Source: Nemophila menziesii (lineage: Eukaryota; Streptophyta; Magnoliopsida; Boraginales; Hydrophyllaceae). From it: a stretch of 64,000 bases of DNA. The number at the start of each line of letters is the position of its first letter. Positions within the stretch are counted from its first letter, which is position 1. Location of the stretch: contig JARWIR010000008.1 in assembly GCA_029959085.1 (NCBI GenBank), forward strand, positions 2,294,001 through 2,358,000. The letters are read 5' to 3'. Under the pieces are notes generated by a model that worked only from the letters and a program-made list of their open reading frames with translations, made no database searches and had not been told where the DNA came from. This document shows positions 1-10,676 of this stretch, in pieces. Both the position numbers and the translations under genes were made by a program.

Positions 1-950
1 TATATTTGATTCATGACTTCAATGACAGTAAATAAATGCAAAATAATAGTCAATACAAAATTACTCAATTTAATTAAAGTTTTCAATCCCAAATTCAGAA
101 ACACTAATTAAATAATTGGGGCTCAACCCATTAATGTGATTCTCAAGTACGTAAAGAATTTAGCTCATGCTAATATTAAAAAAAATACTAAAATTAAATA
201 GAAAGTAGTCATTATCAATTACAGAAATAAAATGAAGAACCTAATTGAAGGATTGAATATGACTGTAGTTGGAAGAAATAACTTTCCCAGCTCCTGCTCT
301 TGCTTCTTCTCTGGACGCTCTCTTCTAATGATGATTTAATTTGAAAAATAAAATGAGAGGTACTGAATAATGAGGTCTAAAGATGTATTTATAGTGGAGA
401 AAATCGGATTAGGGCTACTCTTGGGCTTAATTAAGTAATTAAAATCCCAAGCCCAATTGGTAATTCCCGTAACTGGTGTACAGCTGTTGGTAAAACGAAT
501 GTAACTTTTGCATATCAACTCCAAATCGACCAATTCAACTTGCTAAATCTTTATAAATCAATAAGGAATAAGTCTTTGTCACAACTCAGAGGCGGAATCC
601 ACGTCTAAGTAGCTCGAAATCAGCAATTAACACCAGCCTTCCAGATTTATAGCTTTCCTAGTCAACTCTTCAGGATATCTTTTCTTGCCTTTAGCTCCTC
701 CACTTGATCTAAGACTTTAATTCTAGATTCCTCTCCTTGTATTGATGCTCCCTACCATCCACGGACCTACAACTTTGCACTAAAAACAAACCATTTAACG
801 TGCAAAAGCTTTAAAAATGTAAAATAATAATTTTAAGGAGAATAAATGAAATATAGCGAATTAATACTAAAAGTCTATCATATTAGTCAATTATTCACCT
901 AAAATGATGTATCATAAGGGTATAAAATTAGAACAAAAAGGGAGACATCA
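1..950 (-). repeat. LTR of an Athila-like Ty3/gypsy element, cut by the window edge
   Basis: Read on the minus strand this segment begins TGATGTCTCCC and follows the same order as the LTR at 12308-13859, including a shared stretch reading ATTGACTAAT and GATAGACTTTTAG. It is therefore an LTR of the same family in the opposite orientation. The minus-strand start (950) is the 5' edge of the LTR; the other end lies outside the window. The adjoining sequence on the right is internal 3' sequence, so this is the 3' LTR. Confidence 0.8.
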
Positions 951-1140
951 AGAACCCAGACTCAAACCTTTGTCGTCCCGACAAAGTAAAATTAAACAGA
1001 GGCCCAAGGTAAGACGCAACATGCAGAATTGGAAGAATAAACCCAAAGCACAACTCAAAATATATTTCATATAGTACAACTTAAGAATTAATGCACACAT
1101 ACACCTATCATACAAAATCAAACACATAAATAATTTCACT
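951..1140 (-). mobile_element. Internal 3' fragment of the gypsy element next to its 3' LTR
   Basis: This stretch matches the sequence after the left LTR of the large element at 41394-41583, for example the shared ACCTTTGTCGTCCCGACAAAG. A G/T-rich run on the minus strand just before the LTR is the likely polypurine tract. Similarity stops at about 1140, where copia sequence begins, so the rest of this element is missing. No reading frame of note is seen. Confidence 0.65.
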
Positions 1141-1564
1141 AAGGTTTTTTAGTGGGAGTTTAAGTTTTTTTTTATTGCTCTATGTTTTTAATTTAGAAAC
1201 ATTATGTATTTAGATATTTTATGTAGAAGTAAAGCATTTATTTCTTTTACACTCTGCCAGATCGGTTTTGTTTAATCTCACTAAGGTTTAAAGTTGGACC
1301 AGTAGGAGATAGGCATGTTCAGACCATATTACATGTAATTTCCATGCTACGCATCCATGATTGATCTATGTCATTTGATTATATTGGTATATGTGATTAT
1401 TGATGGATTTAGTTGCGCTAAATGTGACGAAAGTCCCTTTAGTCCTGTATCGTTATGGTTGATGGACAAGATTGTTTGAAATACTTCTATATATGATAAC
1501 ATTTTGGAGCGCTCATAAGGTTATACACATTCATAAAGTAACATATGTGGCCCAAGTGGGAGAT
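1141..1564 (+). mobile_element. 3' internal tail of a Ty1/copia element, plus-strand copy
   Basis: This is an inverted copy of 6171-6600, which lies just downstream of the coding part of the minus-strand copia element. It ends with the polypurine-type sequence AAGTGGGAGAT directly before the LTR start TGTTGG, the usual plant copia arrangement. No coding domain of this copy is present; it is truncated on the left at the gypsy junction. Confidence 0.75.
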
Positions 1565-2051
1565 TGTTGGAAAAATTTAATAATTATGGGCTCACATATG
1601 TAAATATTAAATGTGTACTATTATCGTAAAAGTTTTATCCAATTGATTATGGTCTAATAAAGCTAATAATTGAATTAGGGGAATAAAATTGTCATGGAAT
1701 TAAAGTGTAGATACTATTATATTATTTCTAGTTTATTGAGGGGTCAAACTGGATATAATAGAAGTTATTAAATATTAACTTCTAATAACTTCTTATTCTT
1801 AACTGAACACACGTTCAGAATTATAAGAAGGGGGTTATGGTCCCCAGATCATACACGCTCTGTTCTTTCTCTCATCCCCGTCTAAAGAGAAAAACAAAAC
1901 ACATAAGGTATAGATTTGGAAGACTCATTACCTACTCCAATAAATCAACCAAAGCAATCATGGCTTCGGGTACGCTTCCGCTTATCTCTTCTTTTATTCT
2001 TAATATTTTCAGTATAGATTATCTAGTATATTTATGGGATTTGATTAAACA
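1565..2051 (+). repeat. 3' LTR of the plus-strand Ty1/copia copy
   Basis: The 487-bp LTR starts TGTTGGAAAAA and ends GATTAAACA. It pairs as an inverted copy with the LTR at 5653-6170 over its whole length, including a shared segment around the sequence GAACACACGTTCAG. Downstream the sequence changes at once to LINE reverse-transcriptase coding sequence, so the element was inserted into the LINE. Confidence 0.8.
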
Positions 2052-2424
2052 CCAAATCCCTTCAAAAAGAACTTTTAACAAAGAAAGGGTTATTCATGAT
2101 AATATTTTTATCGCAAAGGACCTTTACTTTTTTTTCATACAAAGTTTCGAAAATCAAAGTAATCATTACGCAACGGTAAAATTGAATTCGCCAAATCATA
2201 CGACCAGATTATGTGGGATTGTCTCTTTTTGGTATTTGAAAAAATATAGAATTTTGTATTTCCTTTCAAATTTATGTCAACAGAAAATTGCTACAGATTT
2301 TTAAACTGGAGCTAGAATTATAATAAGAGAAATACATTATCACCATTTTTGTTCTTTTTGCGATGGAATTTTTTTGTTTTGTTCTTTTATACGTGAGTTC
2401 AGAGTTAGGTTTTTCGCATCCGTC
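2052..2424 (+). pseudogene. LINE (L1-type) reverse transcriptase, N-terminal part, degenerate
   Basis: Conceptual translation gives the order expected of a plant L1 reverse transcriptase: a segment like IPSKRTFNKERVIHDNIF (the usual P-G-R-x-I-x-DNI motif region), then KIEFAKSYDQIMWDCLF (the 'D-x-x-KAYDRVxW' motif holding the first catalytic Asp region), then a decayed counterpart of RQGDPLSPxLF near 2330. A one-base frameshift lies between the first two segments, near 2182, and stops follow. This is the head of one LINE that continues at 2830 and again at 5243. It is a non-functional remnant. The family assignment rests on motif order read by eye. Confidence 0.7.
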
Positions 2425-2565
2425 TAATTTTATGGAGGATATGCTCACCCTCCCCAAGCAGAACTAGGTTACCTATGTTCAGGAAGGAGATTCAAACCCT
2501 GCACCTCTTTGTTGAAAGACAAGGGTCCTAGCCAGTTGAGTTAACCTAATTGGTTTGAAATTGTC
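2425..2565 (-). mobile_element. tRNA-derived SINE-like insertion
   Basis: On the minus strand the segment has a tRNA-like head: a box-A-like stretch GGTTAACTCAACTGGCTAGG, and about 35 bases later a box-B-like stretch GGGTTTGAATCTCC. Beyond this is an unrelated body running towards an A-rich tail near 2345-2385. This is the usual layout of a plant SINE transcribed by RNA polymerase III. It does not fold as an evident functional tRNA. The exact ends and target duplication were not resolved, and the body may extend left to about 2345. Confidence 0.5.
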
Positions 2566-2656
2566 CAAATTTTACACATTTTTTGTTCACCAATATCTAC
2601 TTTTCTTTGTCTCATTTAAAAAATAAGATCGAAACACGTTTATAGAAGGGGTAAGA

Positions 2657-2819
2657 CTTCCATCCAATATTGGATGGTCCAATATTCACATCGCAACCAT
2701 TGATTAGTATAACAAAACACATGTTATTAGGCTCATAAGTTAGTTACTTTTGTAAGTTTAAAACATGGGGTAGGTGTATTAATATAATTGGTGTAGGATC
2801 ATCCAATATTGGATGGAAG
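2657..2819. mobile_element. 163-bp MITE with palindromic terminal inverted repeats
   Basis: The two ends are near-perfect inverted copies, 23 of 24 bases: CTTCCATCCAATATTGGATG at the left and its complement at the right. Each terminal repeat is itself a palindrome (CCATCCAATATTGGATGG), so the element could fold at two scales. There is no coding capacity. A convincing target duplication is not visible. Confidence 0.6.
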
Positions 2820-2829
2820 AATTTTTCTT

Positions 2830-3673
2830 ATAGAAGACCTTAAAAAGGATTCTTTGTGTTATGGATAGATGGTTAATTTCAAAAAAAATATCGATATACT
2901 TTAAGTAGATTACTTATTCTACTCAAATTTTGAATATCAAAAAGGAAAATTAACTTGGGAAAAAATTTAAGTTCGTTATGCCATCAGCAGTCAAAAGCTT
3001 GAACTCTTGGGTAGGGAGAGGCTGTTTAAGAAAACTTGGAGATGGAAAGTAACATTCTTTTCAGAAGTATGCGAGGAAGTTCTTAATAAAAAAGTTTTAC
3101 AAGCTATCCCAAATTAAGCTATATTGGTGTTCTTGCTGCCGAAAACGTTCTTTAAATAATTTCAAGTATGATATCTAACTTTTTGTGGAATTCCAGAAAA
3201 ACAAATTTTGTTCACCGGCTTGTATGGGAGAGAATAATAATTGGTAAAATGATAAGGGAGCTTAGTTTTCGAGAATTTCAAAACAAAAGATAAATATTGC
3301 TATGTTAGTCAATCAAGCTTGAAGAGATTATCATAACCAGATTCTCTAATCACAAAAGTCCTAAAAAGTATTTATCACCTAGTTTCAAAAAAATTCAAGT
3401 AAAAGTTCCAAGCAACAAAGTATGGTCCTGGTCAAGTACTTTAAAAGGAAGAGAGTTAGTTTTAAAAGAAATGATTTTTTTAAATAGGAAATGGGAGGAG
3501 AGTTGACATTTCAACTGTGGCTACAAAAATCATTTGAGTTAGAAAAAACTAGAAGATGCAAGAGTAACAAAGAAGGGTTCGAAGTCCCACTAACCATTGT
3601 GTTATAAGAACTCGGATTTGTTTAGAAAATCAATCAAATCTTTTTATTAGGCCTCACACAAAAACAAGTACGT
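2830..3673 (+). pseudogene. LINE reverse transcriptase C-terminal part and zf-RVT region, degenerate
   Basis: Stop-interrupted translation includes EEVLNKKVLQAIPN followed by LVFLLPKTFF, matching the plant LINE block 'G-K-E-x-L-I-K-x-V-x-Q-A-I-P-x-Y-x-M-S-x-F-x-L-P-K'. It is followed by RELSFREFQN (equivalent to 'GGLGFRDFxxFN') and VWSWSSTLKGRELVL (equivalent to 'WRSLLxGRELL'). These blocks mark the end of the reverse transcriptase and the zf-RVT region. Several stops show that it is dead. The catalytic FADD region is not recognisable and was probably lost between 2390 and 2830. The remnant is interrupted at 3678 by a solo LTR. Confidence 0.7.
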
Positions 3674-3678
3674 ATACT

Positions 3679-5237
3679 TGGTGGTCCTTAGTGTGTTCTA
3701 AATAAATGCAAATAATAATCGAACCACAACCGCAAGTGTACGGTTGTCCCAAGTAGTATAACCGATAAAACAGATTCGTTCCAAGGACGGGATGGTTGAC
3801 TACAATGCTTATCTATTAATGATTGATGCACTTATGAAAGCAAATAAAAGTAATATGTTTGTTTGGTTTTGTTTATTAAAGCTACTAAATGAAAGACAAA
3901 TTATAAATGGAAGTAAAAAGCTAAGACGCAAGTAAAATGAGTGAAAACGCAGTATGAGAAGTAGTACTTGAGAACGCAAGGATCCTCCCAATCCTATTTC
4001 CTAACTTATGTTGTTTAAGGGCTAAATTGGTCAATTGCAATGTTCAGGATTCTAAATTCCTTATACCCCCGTCAGGGTGGACTATAAGGCGATCCTAGAG
4101 TGTCACTAGTCCCGTCAGGGTAAATATGATCCACCTTTGGATGTTTAAGTTTTATTACCTCATTGGTCCTAGAATTAGCTCAGTTCGTCAGAATCAATAG
4201 CTTCTATCCTAGATTGAATAAATGGTTATGTATCTAAACCCTCCGTCAGGATGATCCAATTGCCACTAATTGGAATAGCCTAAATACTAACACCTGTTCC
4301 CAGTTCACGACGCTAAAATCAGTAAACAATCTCAATTTATAGAAAAGAGTAAAAGCCCCAATCTAATTTAATTTAACATAAACCCAAATTCAACATTCGT
4401 TATTCAATACGATTGGGATTCACCCATTAATTGTTCTCAAGCACTATGAATTGTTTAGCTCATACTGAATGGAAAAACTAAATTAAAATAAATGGAATTC
4501 ATATTTGATTACAAAATTAAAGATAAAAAGAACCTAATTTCCGGAATTGGAATGACTACGAACGGAGATATAGACCCTCTCCAGTTCTTGTAGCTTCTTC
4601 TTTCTTCCTTCTGTTGCTTCTCTCTGGTGTTTAATCTTGTGGAATGTGAATTGTGTGAAAAATAGAAGTCCAGACCTCCTTTTATAAGTGCAAATTCGGA
4701 CTTGGACCTAGGCTTTTAATTAAATGAAATATAAAAGGCCCAAGTCCACTAACTTAGCCCAAAATCCCGTAACTGTTGATATGCCTTTACTAAAACGGCT
4801 TTTCCCGATGCGTTATGACTCCGATTGACCTCATTTCAGTTGCTAAAGTTCCGTAACTTGATAAGGATCGTTTTCTCTTCAAAGGTCAGCGGCTAGATCA
4901 TCGCTTAAGTACCTCGAAATCAGCAATCTATGGCCTGGAAAACAGATTTTCAGCTCTAAAAATAATATCTTCGGGATTTATCTTCAAGTCTTGACTCTAT
5001 TTCACGATCTTTGACTTTCTCCTCGGATTCCTCTCCTAGCTAACATCTAAAACCTGTAAACTTTTCACTAAAAATACCAATATTACGCGCAAAAGTTTAA
5101 TAATTTAAAAATGCTAGAAATAAAAAGGGAATTCCGGATTATTGCATATTTAGTCCAAAAGTCTATCAAATTAATTAAATAAACACAAAAAATGATGTCT
5201 CCTAAGGTCAAAAATAAGAACAATTAGGGAGACATCA
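3679..5237 (-). repeat. Solo LTR of the Athila-like family, with 5-bp target duplication ATACT
   Basis: The 1559-bp LTR begins TGGTGGTCC on the + strand and ends GGGAGACATCA. It matches the LTRs of the element at 39807-47748 along its length, including the repeated CCGTCAGGGT motifs. It is flanked by ATACT at 3674-3678 and again at 5238-5242. LINE coding sequence resumes on the right, so this is a clean insertion that later lost its internal part by LTR-LTR recombination. Confidence 0.88.
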
Positions 5238-5242
5238 ATACT

Positions 5243-5652
5243 ACTAAATATGGATATCGTGCTCTTTTGAAACAAGAAATGGAGACTAACAATACACCTA
5301 CGAAGGTTAGGATTTTTTGTGGCCTATATTGTCATAATGCTATACTAACAAGAAGAAATCTATGTCAAAAAAGTGAGCTAGTAGAGACCTATACCCATGG
5401 TGTTGGTTGAACGCAGCAAATTTATAATATCTCATATCTTATTTTTAAATGTCTAGAAAACATGATAGCTAGTAGAGATCGACACCCATGGTGTGGGTTG
5501 GGGGCTAGAAAATTTATAATATCTCATTTTAAAATTCCAGAAAGCATGATAGTATGGGAAGACTCATATCTTCAGAATCGTGTTGATAAGAATATGGTAG
5601 AATCCTTTGATAGATGGATTGTTAATAATGTGGTAAGTTTGTTAGAATTTTG
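5243..5652 (+). pseudogene. LINE zf-RVT tail, continuation after the solo LTR
   Basis: Translation reads TPTKVRIFCGLYCHNAILTR, matching the plant LINE zf-RVT block 'P-x-K-V/I-x-x-F-x-W-x-x-x-x-x-A-x-x-T-R-x-N-L'. It ends in an open frame at 5462-5659 that has no separate meaning. It is the same LINE as at 2830-3673, split by the LTR. It ends where the copia LTR starts at 5653. Confidence 0.6.
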
Positions 5653-6170
5653 TGTTTAATCAAAACCCATAAATATACTAAATAATCTATACTAAATAAA
5701 ATTAAGAATAAAAGAGGAGACAAGTGGAAGCGATCACGAAGCCATGATTACTTTGTTTGATTTGTTGGAATAGGTAATGAATCTTCCAGATCTATACCTT
5801 CTGTGTTTTTTTAATTTTCTCTTTAGATGGGGATGAGAGAAAGAGTTGAACGTATGATCTAGGGACCATAACCCGTTCCTTATAATTCTGAACGTGTGTT
5901 CAGCTAAGAATAAGAAGTTTTTTTTAGTCGAAAGAAGAATAAGAAGTTATTAACATTTAATAGTTAATAATTTCTATTATTTCCAGTTTGACCCCTCATT
6001 AAACTAGAAAAAACATAATAGTATCTGCACTTTAATTCCATGACACTTTTATTCCCCTAATCCAATTATAAGCTTTATTAGACCATAATTAATTGGATTA
6101 AACTTTTACGATAACACAACACATTTAATATTTACATATGTGAGCCCATAATTATCAGATTTTTTCAACA
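5653..6170 (-). repeat. 3' LTR of the minus-strand Ty1/copia element
   Basis: Read on the minus strand the 518-bp LTR starts TGTTGAAAAAATC directly after the polypurine-like AAGTGGGAGAT (6171-6181) and ends TTGATTAAACA. It is the inverted partner of the LTR at 1565-2051. It lies downstream of the RNase H and RT coding sequence at 6852-8600, so it is the 3' LTR. The matching 5' LTR is missing beyond 12307. Confidence 0.82.
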
Positions 6171-6181
6171 ATCTCCCACTT

Positions 6182-6851
6182 GGGCCACATGTGTTACTTT
6201 ATGAATGTGTACAACCTTATGAGCACTCCAAAATGTTATCATATATAGAGGTATACCAAACAATCTCGTCCATCAACTATAACGATACAGGACTAAAGGG
6301 TCTTTCATCACATTTAGCGTAACTAAATACATCAATAATCACATATACCAATATAATCGACTAACATAGATCAATCATGGATACATAGCATGGAAATTAC
6401 ATGTAATATGGTCTAAACATGCGTATTTACAACTGGTCTAACTTTAAACCTTAGTGAGATTAAACAAAATCGAACTGGCATAGTGTAAAAGAACTAAATG
6501 CTTTACTTCCACATAAAATATCCAAATACATAATGTTTCTAACTTTAAAAAACATATAACAATAAAAACTTAAACTCCCACTAAAACATCACATCTTCAT
6601 GTAATATAACACCCATATGAGCAGTACGCTCATGAAAGACTTTGGGTGGTAATCCTTTAGTAAGCGGATCCGCAATCATAGAGTTTGTTCCAATGTGCTC
6701 TATATATATATTTCTCTACTATGTACCCGTTCTTTCACAACAAGGAACTTTATGTCAATATGCTTTGACTTAGATGAGCTCCTATTTTTATTTGAATATA
6801 GCACTGCTGATTTATTATCACAATATAACTTTAGTGGTCTTTCTACATTTT
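6182..6851 (-). mobile_element. Copia 3' untranslated region and decayed RNase H end
   Basis: This is minus-strand sequence between the end of the RNase H frame and the 3' LTR. The part nearest the LTR (6182-6600) is repeated in inverted form at 1141-1564. The rest decays into short frames and no independent gene is visible. The small + strand frame at 6695-6898 overlaps copia coding sequence and is treated as chance. Confidence 0.6.
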
Positions 6852-7240
6852 CTAAAATGCACAGCCTAGTGACAAAATTTCGAAGCTATGTTCCTTGATT
6901 AGATTCCTCATAACATGCGACAAATCTGCTGCCATAGTGGAAGAAGCTACAAGTATTTGTTTGACACTCTTCCACGAAATAGCACCTCCAGCTAAGAGAT
7001 ATATATAGCATGATGTAGATTTTCTACTATCTTGGCATCCCGCATAATTGGAGTCTGAATACCCAATAATCTCTAACTGATTCAATTCATTATATGTGAG
7101 CATAAAATCTTTTGTCCTCTTCAAGTATCTCATTACCCGCTTGGCTGCTTTTCAATGTTCCATACTAGGGTTGCTGAGATATCTGCCTAACATGCGAACA
7201 ACGTATGCAATCTCCGAACATGTACACACTTGAGCATACA
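6852..7240 (-). pseudogene. Ty1/copia RNase H domain, partial
   Basis: RNase H degrades the RNA strand of the RNA-DNA hybrid during reverse transcription. The frame contains IGYSDSNYAGCQDSRKST, then AGGAISWKSVKQILVASSTM, the diagnostic plant copia block in which the first Asp of YSDSNYAG is catalytic. The usual ASTMEAE motif reads ASTMAAD, so the second acidic position looks altered. It is preceded by the connection motif RYLKRTKDFML. The frame breaks before the expected C-terminus. The neighbouring RT at 7241-7618 is in the order expected for copia. Confidence 0.82.
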
Positions 7241-8012
7241 TTATACTCCCAACTGCTGATGCATAATGGATCTTCTGCATTTCTTGAATTTCAAGTTTCC
7301 TTTAGGGCATTGACTTAAGCTGAATGTGTCTCCTTTAGCGACATGGGTGTCACCTGGTCTACTGTCTTGCATGCCAAATCTTTTAAGTACTTTATCGATA
7401 TAACTCTTTTGTGATAATACAAGAATGCCTTGCGAACGATCACGGTATATTTGGATTCCCAATATAAAATAGGCGTCTCGAAGATCTTTCATCTCTAAAT
7501 TATTTGAAAGAAAATTCTTAGTTTCGTGCAAAATGCTTATATCATTAGTTGCAAGTAGTATGTCAACGACATACAAAACCAGGAATATGAATTTACTCCC
7601 ACTGAAAATGTGATACACACAATCATCTACTGCATTTATTTCAAAACCAAATGAGATAATGACTTGATGAAACTAGTGGTACCATTGACGAGAAGCTTGG
7701 TTGAGTCTATAGATAGATTAGTTAACTTGCAAACCATATCTTTGGATCTCCCAAAACAAAGTTTTCTGGTTGTACCATATAAATCATCTCATCAATGTCT
7801 CCATTTAAGAACTCTGTCTTAACATCCATTTGGTGTAACTCAAGATCAAAGTGAGAAACAAGAGCCATAATTATCCGAAAAGAGTCATTTGATGATACTG
7901 GACTAAAGGTCTCTTAAAAGTCAGTGCCTTCCTTTTGAGTAAAGCCTTTAGTTACAAGTCTAGCCTTATACCTTTCCACATTACCATTAACATCCCTTTT
8001 GGTTTTAAATAT
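7241..8012 (-). pseudogene. Ty1/copia reverse transcriptase, palm region, frameshifted
   Basis: The open part (7241-7618) contains the catalytic-box region reading LYVVDILLA where active copia enzymes have YVDD; the first of the two Asp residues is replaced by Val. It is followed by NFLSNNLEMKDL and the FILGIQIYRDRS block (canonical 'Y-I-L-G-I-x-I'). Upstream, out of frame, are VKTEFLNGDIDEMIYM (canonical 'VKTAFLNGxLxExxYM') and RYKARLVTKGFTQKEG. Frameshifts and stops separate these blocks. With the YVDD box damaged, this enzyme would be inactive. Confidence 0.85.
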
Positions 8013-8604
8013 TCACGTACAACCTATTAGTTTTGCAACTTCTGGTAACGCAACAAGTTCCCAAACCTTATTGTCTTGCATAGACTTATACTCATCATGC
8101 ATTGATTCAATCCACTTTTTAGAGTTAGAACTTTTCATGGCATGATGAAAGTTGACTGGATCATCTTCCATCGTGCAATTTTCTTCCTCATGTTCTTGGA
8201 GATACACAATATAATCATCTGGAATTGTATTTCTCCATTCTCTGGTGGATCGCCTTATTGGCACAGGTTGTTGAGGCTGTTGAGTTTGTTCTTCTTGAAT
8301 AATTATTTACTCTTGAATAAGGAGTTGTTCAACATTGACTTGTTGAGGTTCTGGATCCACTTCTTGATAAATGACTAGTGTAGGAACTTGTACATTGTCA
8401 AAAGTGACAATAGAAATAAGATTTGAAACCGATTCCTCCTCAAAAGCAACGTCTCTAACCTTATTCCTCCCCCAAATTCAACATCCTCAAAAATATTGCA
8501 TTTCCCGTCTCAAATATGTTCTTCATTGTAGGATCATAAAATTTGTACCCTTTTGATCGCTCAGAATAACCAATAAAGTAGCTACTTACTGTTTTGGGAT
8601 CCAG
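8013..8604 (-). pseudogene. Copia integrase-RT linker and start of reverse transcriptase
   Basis: The open frame 8013-8264 begins with the linker residues RRSTREWRNTIPDDYIVYL and continues with WIESMHDEYKSMQDNKVWEL, the standard start of the copia RT domain ('W-x-x-A-M-x-x-E-x-x-S-L-x-x-N-x-T-W-x-L'). The portion 8265-8604 is more decayed: on the minus strand it still reads as the GYKFYDP and FLEEVEFG end of the integrase region, with stops. The + strand frames at 8142-8556 are shadows. Confidence 0.72.
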
Positions 8605-8984
8605 TTAACTTTTGTTTGGCCTATAAGGTCTTGCCTCTACTCCCCAAATATGGAAATGATTTAGACAAGGTTTTCTACCTGTCCAAATCTCATAAAGTGT
8701 TTTAGTAACTGTTTTAGTTGGTACTCTATTAACAATATAAGATGTTGTCTTTAATGCTTTTCCCCAAAGTGACTCTAGTAAGGTTGAATGACTAATCATA
8801 CTACCATATCCTTAAGAGTCCTATTTCATATCTCAGCAACGCCATTTATGCTAGGTGATCCTGTAATAGTGTATTGTGGAACGATACCGCATTCCTCTAG
8901 GAATTTAGCAAAGGTCATGAACGTTGTTCACCTGATCCGTCATTTCTGCCATAATATTGACCACCACGGCCAGACCTTACGGCT
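8605..8984 (-). pseudogene. Copia integrase, C-terminal half, left of the Mutator-like insert
   Basis: The frame 8605-8799 reads [20 protein letters not shown] and [20 protein letters not shown], the standard copia integrase segment after the catalytic core. Bases 8800-8984 hold, in broken frames, the RSGRGGQYYGRNDGSGEQ block and the GVAE-type motif region. Joining this to 11169-11347 across the inserted element restores the reading KIIKAVRSGRGG, which shows exactly where the transposon entered. Confidence 0.8.
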
Positions 8985-8993
8985 TTTATTATT
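8985..8993. repeat. 9-bp target site duplication, left copy
   Basis: TTTATTATT here is repeated exactly at 11160-11168, on the outer edges of the Mutator-like element. A length of 9 bp is typical of the Mutator superfamily. Confidence 0.85.
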
Positions 8994-9200
8994 GGGTAAA
9001 TCCCTCGTGTAGCCCTTTAACTATCCCCAAAGTGCACGGACCACCCCTATTTTCATTTTTACTCTTTTTGGCCATTTACGAATATATTTTCTGACACTGT
9101 TAGCTCTTTTTCCATTTTTTTTGTCAGTTGACTGTTAGGCAACGCCACTTGGCGTCACATCACTGCCACCTCAGCGCCACATCACTGCCACATATGCATG
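8994..9200 (+). repeat. Left terminal inverted repeat of the Pack-MULE
   Basis: About 200 bp aligns in reverse complement with 10955-11159, with scattered substitutions. Shared blocks include AAAGTGCACG, TTTACTCTTTTTGGCC and CGCCACTTGGCG. The divergence between the two ends suggests an old insertion. Confidence 0.8.
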
Positions 9201-9279
9201 ACATCACCATTATTTACATGTCATTAATTTTTTTAAATCATTATTATTAAAAAAAATTTAATCTTTTTTTTAATCTTCT

Positions 9280-9832
9280 TCTTCCTCTCCAACGGTTCTT
9301 CCAGTTTGATGTGCTTTTATTGCCTGAAAAAACTTGTCATCGGTAATATTTTACCGTGTTCTTCTTTGTGTATATTGGGTATGATTTTTACAAATTATAT
9401 TTCAACAATCCAAAGACTTTTAGGATTAAGCTCATACGTATACATACACAAACATAACATTATAACGACTTAATAAACATAAACTTAAATAAATTTAACG
9501 AAACAAAAGCGAAAATTCTATTTTTGAGATAAAAACTAAGAATCGAGTTTTTGAGCATCAAATCGACTTAGTAATGTAATGAACAGCTCATACATGCAAC
9601 ATACATACAATTTACCAGCATAAATCGAAAATATTAGCTAAGAATTGTATAAATTAATATTAATAATGAGAAGTTTCTTCACAGCGGTTCTTCTCTATTT
9701 TTTATTACTTTCTTTCTTTCTTCACATTAAGGTTCTTCTCCAACGGTTCTTTCCAATTCGCTGTGCTTTTATTGCCAAAAAAACTTCTCATCGGAAATAT
9801 TTTACAGTGTTCTTGTTTGTGTATACTGGCAA
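9280..9832. repeat. Two direct copies of a ~100-bp segment inside the Pack-MULE
   Basis: The segments at about 9280-9382 and 9731-9832 match closely: both contain CTTTTATTGCC, CATCGG-AATATTTTAC and a TTTGTGTATA tail. They are about 450 bp apart. This may be a duplicated terminal exon or a subterminal duplication. The intervening DNA is A/T-rich with no recognisable gene, and the same holds for 9833-10230. Confidence 0.65.
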
Positions 9833-10237
9833 AAAATTCTAGATTTTTAAAACCCAATCCATTGTAAAAATATGCTCATCTATTATCACCTACAAATAAA
9901 CACTTCATTTAAATAAACAAAACCCAAAACATAATAAAAATAGTATAGGGACCTATAGTGCAATTAGCCAGCCATCTCAATCAAGAATGTATTCTTTGCT
10001 TGGGAAGCTAAGGTTTGCGCTGTCAACTTTTACATAGTATAGGGACCTATAGTGCAATAATAACATTGGGTTCTTCTACAATGTTCATGCAGAGAAGCCA
10101 ACATTATCGGATATCAATTTGGACATACATGTTGGTTTGGAGTACATCAAGGATCAAACATGAATTTAATAGACGCACCTTTATTATCGATTGATTCATC
10201 AAGATTCTTCACAAACAGATCCAACACAGTATTTACC

Positions 10238-10676
10238 CTAGTCGAATGTAGGTAAATGAAAATGCTCATGTTTCAGTATTTCTACCCTTTCATCTTTCTT
10301 CTGTGCCCTCACTACACACGGTGTCTTCGAGATCCTGAACCAAAAAACCAACAAAATATCAATTAAACTCACTCAAAAATCAAAACTGAACATCAATGTA
10401 ACAATTTACTTACCAATTTTAGCACCATTTAAGGATTCAGTAGCCTTCTTAGCTCCTTCATGTGTAGCAAAGTTAACAAATACAATACCTTTGGATTTCC
10501 CTTCATTATCCTTCATTATAACAACACTAAGGAGATTATTAGTCAAGAAGCGTCAATGTACTTACTCATGGCTTCCTCTTTACACTCAAACCTTAACATC
10601 CTCACACTACCGAATCCAACAACCTCTGCCACAACAAAGCGTGCCTACATTCAGATACACTACGACGGTCAATGAG
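10238..10676 (-). pseudogene. Captured RRM fragment resembling poly(A)-binding protein
   Basis: On the minus strand one block reads VVIMKDNEGKSKGIVFVNF, then THEGAKKATESLNGAKI. This is an RNA-recognition motif with its RNP1 core (K-S-K-G-x-x-F-V-N-F). It is followed by a GT-AG intron (about 10335-10413), then an exon (10238-10334) reading VVRAQKKDERVEILK before a TAG stop; the poly(A)-binding-protein counterpart reads 'GRAQKKSERExEL'. A further candidate short intron lies upstream of the RNP block. Retained introns show capture from genomic DNA, not from cDNA. The fragment has no start of its own that I can defend. The RRM assignment is strong; the choice of poly(A)-binding protein rests on the RAQKK tail. 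Confidence 0.72.

Noticed and set aside
1837..2304. A 155-codon host gene
   Set aside because: The first half is copia LTR and the second half is LINE reverse transcriptase with a frameshift.
2425..2565. A functional tRNA gene
   Set aside because: Box A- and box B-like sequences are present, but the cloverleaf is not convincing and an unrelated body follows; SINE is the better reading.
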